Made by a program: the position numbers and the translations under genes. Positions 60,322 through 64,000 of a stretch of 64,000 bases of DNA are shown in pieces. Below the pieces are notes generated by a model, which ran no database searches, had not been told where the DNA came from, and saw only the letters and a program-made list of their open reading frames with translations. Source of the stretch: Ficedula albicollis (taxonomy: Eukaryota > Chordata > Aves > Passeriformes > Muscicapidae). Position 1 is the stretch's first letter. Each line of letters opens with the position of its first letter. The stretch lies in assembly GCF_000247815.1 (NCBI RefSeq), contig NC_021681.1, positions 15,142,201 to 15,206,200 on the forward strand, in the 5' to 3' direction.

Positions 60322-60650
60322 TTTGACTGAGAGAAATGAAATACTCCTTGCGTGTCCGTTTCTGCAGAAAAGGACCATATTTCCCCATGGAATGGATATC
60401 TGGCATGCAGCCCCCAGAAAACAGGAAGAAAAAAAGAAAAGCAGGCACCTGTTCTTCGACTGAGAGAAATGAAATACTCCTTGCATGTCCGTTTCTGCAG
60501 AAAAGGACCATATTTCCCCTTTGACTGAGAGAAATGAAATACTCCTTGCGTGTCCGTTTCTGCAGAAAAGGACCATATTTCCCCATGGAATGGATATCTG
60601 GCATGCAGCCCCCAGAAAACAGGAAGAAAAAAAGAAAAGCAGGCACCTGT
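60322..60650. repeat. Full-partial-full duplication, period 198 bp
   Basis: Copy A (60322-60452) and copy C (60520-60650) look identical over about 131 bp. Partial copy B (60457-60518) matches only the first about 62 bp of the unit and has at least one difference (CTTGCATGTCC versus CTTGCGTGTCC). The layout is the same as at 49617-50239. The repeated minus-strand peptide frames here are a consequence of the duplication. Confidence 0.95.
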
Positions 60651-61186
60651 AACTAGAATCACAGCTTTGGTTGCTCTGAAGTTCTGCTGAATTAAGGGAC
60701 CTTTATAAATTCCCAGTTCCAGAGAATCATTTGAGGCATTCAGCTGACCCATGCAAGAACATTCACTTGACCACTAAAGCTGTGAGTTCCCCAACTTATT
60801 TTTAACAAGATCTACTGTGGCAAATTCCTAAAGGTGTGTCAACATGTGCAGCAGGTAACCAAGCACATACCTGTTCCCTGTGAGACTGAACTTGTTGCCT
60901 TGCAGGAAACATCTCTCCTTTCTGAAGGCCACCAACCCCTGCAGAAGTTCCTCTGCCATGATCCAGTGTGATTACATGCCTGCTCACAACATTTTTACAG
61001 AATTTTATCAAATTCAGCCTTTCTGCAAGCCCCACATATGCAAATTTGTAGCTATGGCCTTCTGGCACCTGTAAGTATTAGGCTCTTTTGTACTTCTACT
61101 GACAATGTGATGATCTAAATCTGTTTATTCTCCAAGTGTGCCTGTGTTTGGAGCAGCATAACAACTTCCCAACAGAAAATTAATGA
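60651..61186. other. Unannotated non-coding stretch
   Basis: Unique sequence with no recognised feature. Confidence 0.5.
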
Positions 61187-61280
61187 CATGGAGAAAACAC
61201 TTGTACCAGAGGGCCGAAAGTCTTTATTGGGAAACATAGAGAAAACATTTGTACCAGAGGGCCGAAAGTCTTTATTGGGA
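61187..61280. repeat. Tandem duplication, 2 x 47 bp
   Basis: Copies at 61187-61233 and 61234-61280 share GTACCAGAGGGCCGAAAGTC and differ at about two positions (ACATGGAGAAAACAC versus ACATAGAGAAAACAT). Confidence 0.95.
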
Positions 61281-64000
61281 AGAACAGTCTTGCCTTATAC
61301 CTGAAGGAGCTTTATCTGTCCATCTATTTTCTGAGAGCACCATATTCAACTTCTGCTTATTTCAGTAAGTCCCAATGACTTCAGCAACACCCACGTGGCA
61401 GGACTATGTCTCCTTTATGTGAGAAAAATAGTAATGGTCTTCCAAGAAATTGCCCTCCACATCATTCTCAACTAGAAATTCAGTGAAAACATTGTATTCC
61501 TTAATTCTTAAATCACACTTCCCCCCTCCAAATGACTAGGACTACAAACCAATAATCAGAGAACCTTATTAAATGTTAATTTTGAATCTGGCCATGCTCA
61601 ATTAGCTCCTACTACCTGAACTATTTTTATAAAATACATTCTTGCTAAGTTTCAGATAATTATATTTTGTAAGAAATTCAAATTTTTGTAGAAAACAATG
61701 CAACAGTCAAATGCAAATAGAAGCCTATTGCCTGTAAATGGATACTTCAAATGCAGTTCCACTTTTAGTGTCATTTATTTTCCAAATCTTTTAAATCAGT
61801 TGTGCAAATTAACAACTCTGGAAGCATTTCATGTAAATATTTATAGGTTTGAAAGCTTGCAGCATTATGTTCACAGATTTTGATGTTAGCACTTTGGGGT
61901 TAAATTGTCTTTTTTTCCCCACACTTTCATGCTCCCAAATTCATCTAGGAGTAGTAGGAGGTAGGAAGTAGGAGACAATTCTCTACCAAAACACCAGTAA
62001 TTTCAGATTGATCTCAGATTCTTTCTGGCCTAGTGGAGCTCCAGAAAGCAGGGGGGACTCAGCACACAGCATTCCTTGCTCAGAACTTTGTGTTTGACTT
62101 GCAGCAAGCACTTGGCTCAGCAGTGACAAATCAGGACATAAGGTGGCATTATTGCCCTTCCTTAGCTCTCTGCAGGGCCAGAGTCCAGACCTGCATGTCA
62201 ACAGAGCTACAACATCGTTGTTTGGCATTCCAGAAACAGTACAGAATAATAAAGAGAGACCCAATGAGAAAATCAAGTCTGCACCAAGATGCATTCAGAA
62301 TACTACACACAGCCAAATCCTGACTGTTCCCTGACTTAAAATTTTCCCCAAATACTGTTTGCATAAAGTGGTTTGACTGAAAAAAAAAAAAAAAGACTGT
62401 TAGGCTTTTAGTGCATTAACTGCACAGGACTTCTGAAATAACATTTTAAAAATATGGACTTTATTTGTATCCTTGACTCAGTGTTTAGCTGTGATTTCCC
62501 ACAGCAGGAACTTCCATCAAATTTATACAGATGCTTGAAATAAGAAATGAGAAGGTAATTGCAAAGGATACAGGAACTTGGTTTGCATGTTCATGTGTTT
62601 TCAGTCCATACCAAAAAAAATCTAGGATTTGAAGCTATTTTTTTATTAGAGAGAAATGACAGCTGTACATTTCAGATAGACATGAAACTGCAGAACAGGG
62701 AAGCAGTTTTTCCCTGGTCGTTTCTGATACTTGTGGTGTATTTGGATTGAGAACCATCTTTTTTGTCTGTTTAGTCCAGCAAAAGAGAAGAGTAGCATGA
62801 GACTGACAGCCCCATGTGAGCATGTTTCCAGTTCCAGGTACATACAGGATCTTTCATTCAACAGTTGGAAGCTACTATCATAATGGAAAGAAGGGGGAGA
62901 CTTCAAAGAACACCAGCAGTGAAACACTGGAGCTGTTTCCCACACAATGGCACTCTCCCTCACACCATGACACTGTCCTCTAGTACTTCAAAATCAGGGC
63001 AGGCGCCTTTTGGGAGAGGAGTGTAGAGAGAACTAAGAACTGACAGAGCTATGTGATGTCAGAGGCAAGGTGGTCTCTTTTGGGTTTCAAGCTCTGCAAA
63101 TACTTCATTCTAAAAAACAAAACTCATTGCAATATCCCCAAATAAGTTGTCCATTCATTTCTCCCAACAAAATACTCTCATGCCTATTTTTTAAATTATG
63201 CATCTAGCATGAAACTCACCAATGTCAGGTCCATGTCTGTATGAACAGAAGAAGATGAAAAGCTCTGCAAATGTAACACAGACTGTCACAGTGTTCTCCT
63301 CTGCAAATCTTGTGCCACTTTAACACTAAGACATGGAGGCCAAAAATAAGCAGAAGTGGGAAGCGTCTAGTGAAAAACCATCAGAAACCCAAGACAGCTC
63401 TGAAAAGGATTTGTTTGTGCTTGGTTACTGTGGCAATGGCAGATGGGGTAAGTTCCAATTACATCTGACCCATTGCACCACTTCACTGAAAAGGAGCTCA
63501 TCACAGTCCAAGAGATGCCAAGCACAAAGGTGCTTATTTAAATTTGTCTGTCTCTGGTTCCATTAATCACGACCTCCTGACAACTTCTGGATCCCACTTT
63601 CCTGTTCCCCCATCTTGCTGCAACCCTGAAGAGCCTCTTTTATCAGGTCCATTCAGCCAGCACCACGATGTTCCTGAAAGCTCCCTGTGTGTCACTGGCT
63701 CACTGTCAGACGTGGCTCCAGTTCATTTCTTTCCAGCTCTAAGAGTCCCCTGACATGGTTATTAATCATGGCCTCACTGACAGGGCACTGAACTGTCTGG
63801 AGAGGAAACTTCATATTCCCATCCAGGGCTCCCCAGGTAGGACATGGAATTTGTTTCATCTTTGTGTAATCAAGAAATAGAGCACATTAGGGGAGCGAAT
63901 TAACCCCAACTTCAGGTTCATAAAGGTGTCCCTGCTCTGTTTAATTAAATCTGTCTTAAAACCTCCTAATCCCAAACTAAAGACTTAATAATGTTCAGGA
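61281..64000. other. Unannotated non-coding stretch to window end
   Basis: AT-rich unique sequence with an A-run near 62380. Open frames at 62033-62323 and 62646-62963 carry no domain. No tandem duplication, CpG-rich patch or transposon is recognised after 61280. Confidence 0.45.

Noticed and set aside
60086..60752. 156-186 codon minus-strand frames with internal peptide repeats
   Set aside because: The peptide repeats come from the full-partial-full DNA duplication, seen in several frames; no independent sign of coding.
1836..61280. Treating all tandem duplications as assembly errors
   Set aside because: Most pairs differ by one or more substitutions or indels, which false duplication of a single haplotype would not give. 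Perfect pairs (for example 1836-1949, 16918-17097 and 18068-18161) remain open to this explanation, and heterozygous haplotype joining is not excluded.

Overview
The window reads as vertebrate nuclear DNA, most likely from a bird and probably a songbird. It has no operon-like gene packing. Instead it is AT-leaning non-coding sequence broken by small CpG-rich patches, CR1 LINE 3' ends (four clear, one doubtful), one ERVL-type solo LTR with a target-site duplication, and two related retroviral-type LTRs. The CR1 and LTR types point to birds. The songbird guess rests only on overall resemblance to LTR families I know from passerine genomes.

I found no protein-coding gene I can defend. Open frames are short, lack recognisable domains and often overlap on both strands. 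The longest (51718-53409) exists only because a 34-bp minisatellite contains no stop codon in any forward frame. Three weak exon-like signals are listed at low confidence: a possible acceptor plus open frame at 10224-10530, a short acceptor/donor-bounded stretch at 35194-35291, and a CpG-rich ATG-to-donor stretch at 48329-48406. The window is best described as intergenic or intronic.

Layout: 0.8-1.3 kb holds an LTR; 6.1 kb a CR1 tail; 10.9-11.2 kb a CpG-rich patch with a G-quadruplex motif and a CTCF-like site; 12 kb a longer CR1 fragment; 18.1-18.3 kb a second LTR related to the first; 23.0-23.5 kb two adjacent short tandem arrays; 25.3-25.9 kb the ERVL solo LTR; 31.3 kb a CR1 tail; 38 kb a CpG-rich patch containing a duplication; 48.4 kb a CpG-rich patch with a full cAMP-response-element palindrome; 51.6-53.4 kb a CpG-rich patch running into a 45-copy, 34-bp minisatellite; 53.5-61.3 kb a dense run of tandem duplications.

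The most unusual property is the number of local tandem duplications. I count 23 loci with repeat periods of roughly 47 to 437 bp, most of them two-copy and nearly identical, in addition to the minisatellite and ordinary simple repeats. Two loci (49617-50239 and 60322-60650) share the same full-partial-full arrangement. Small differences between many copies argue that most are real and not simple assembly duplications, but read-level checking is needed.
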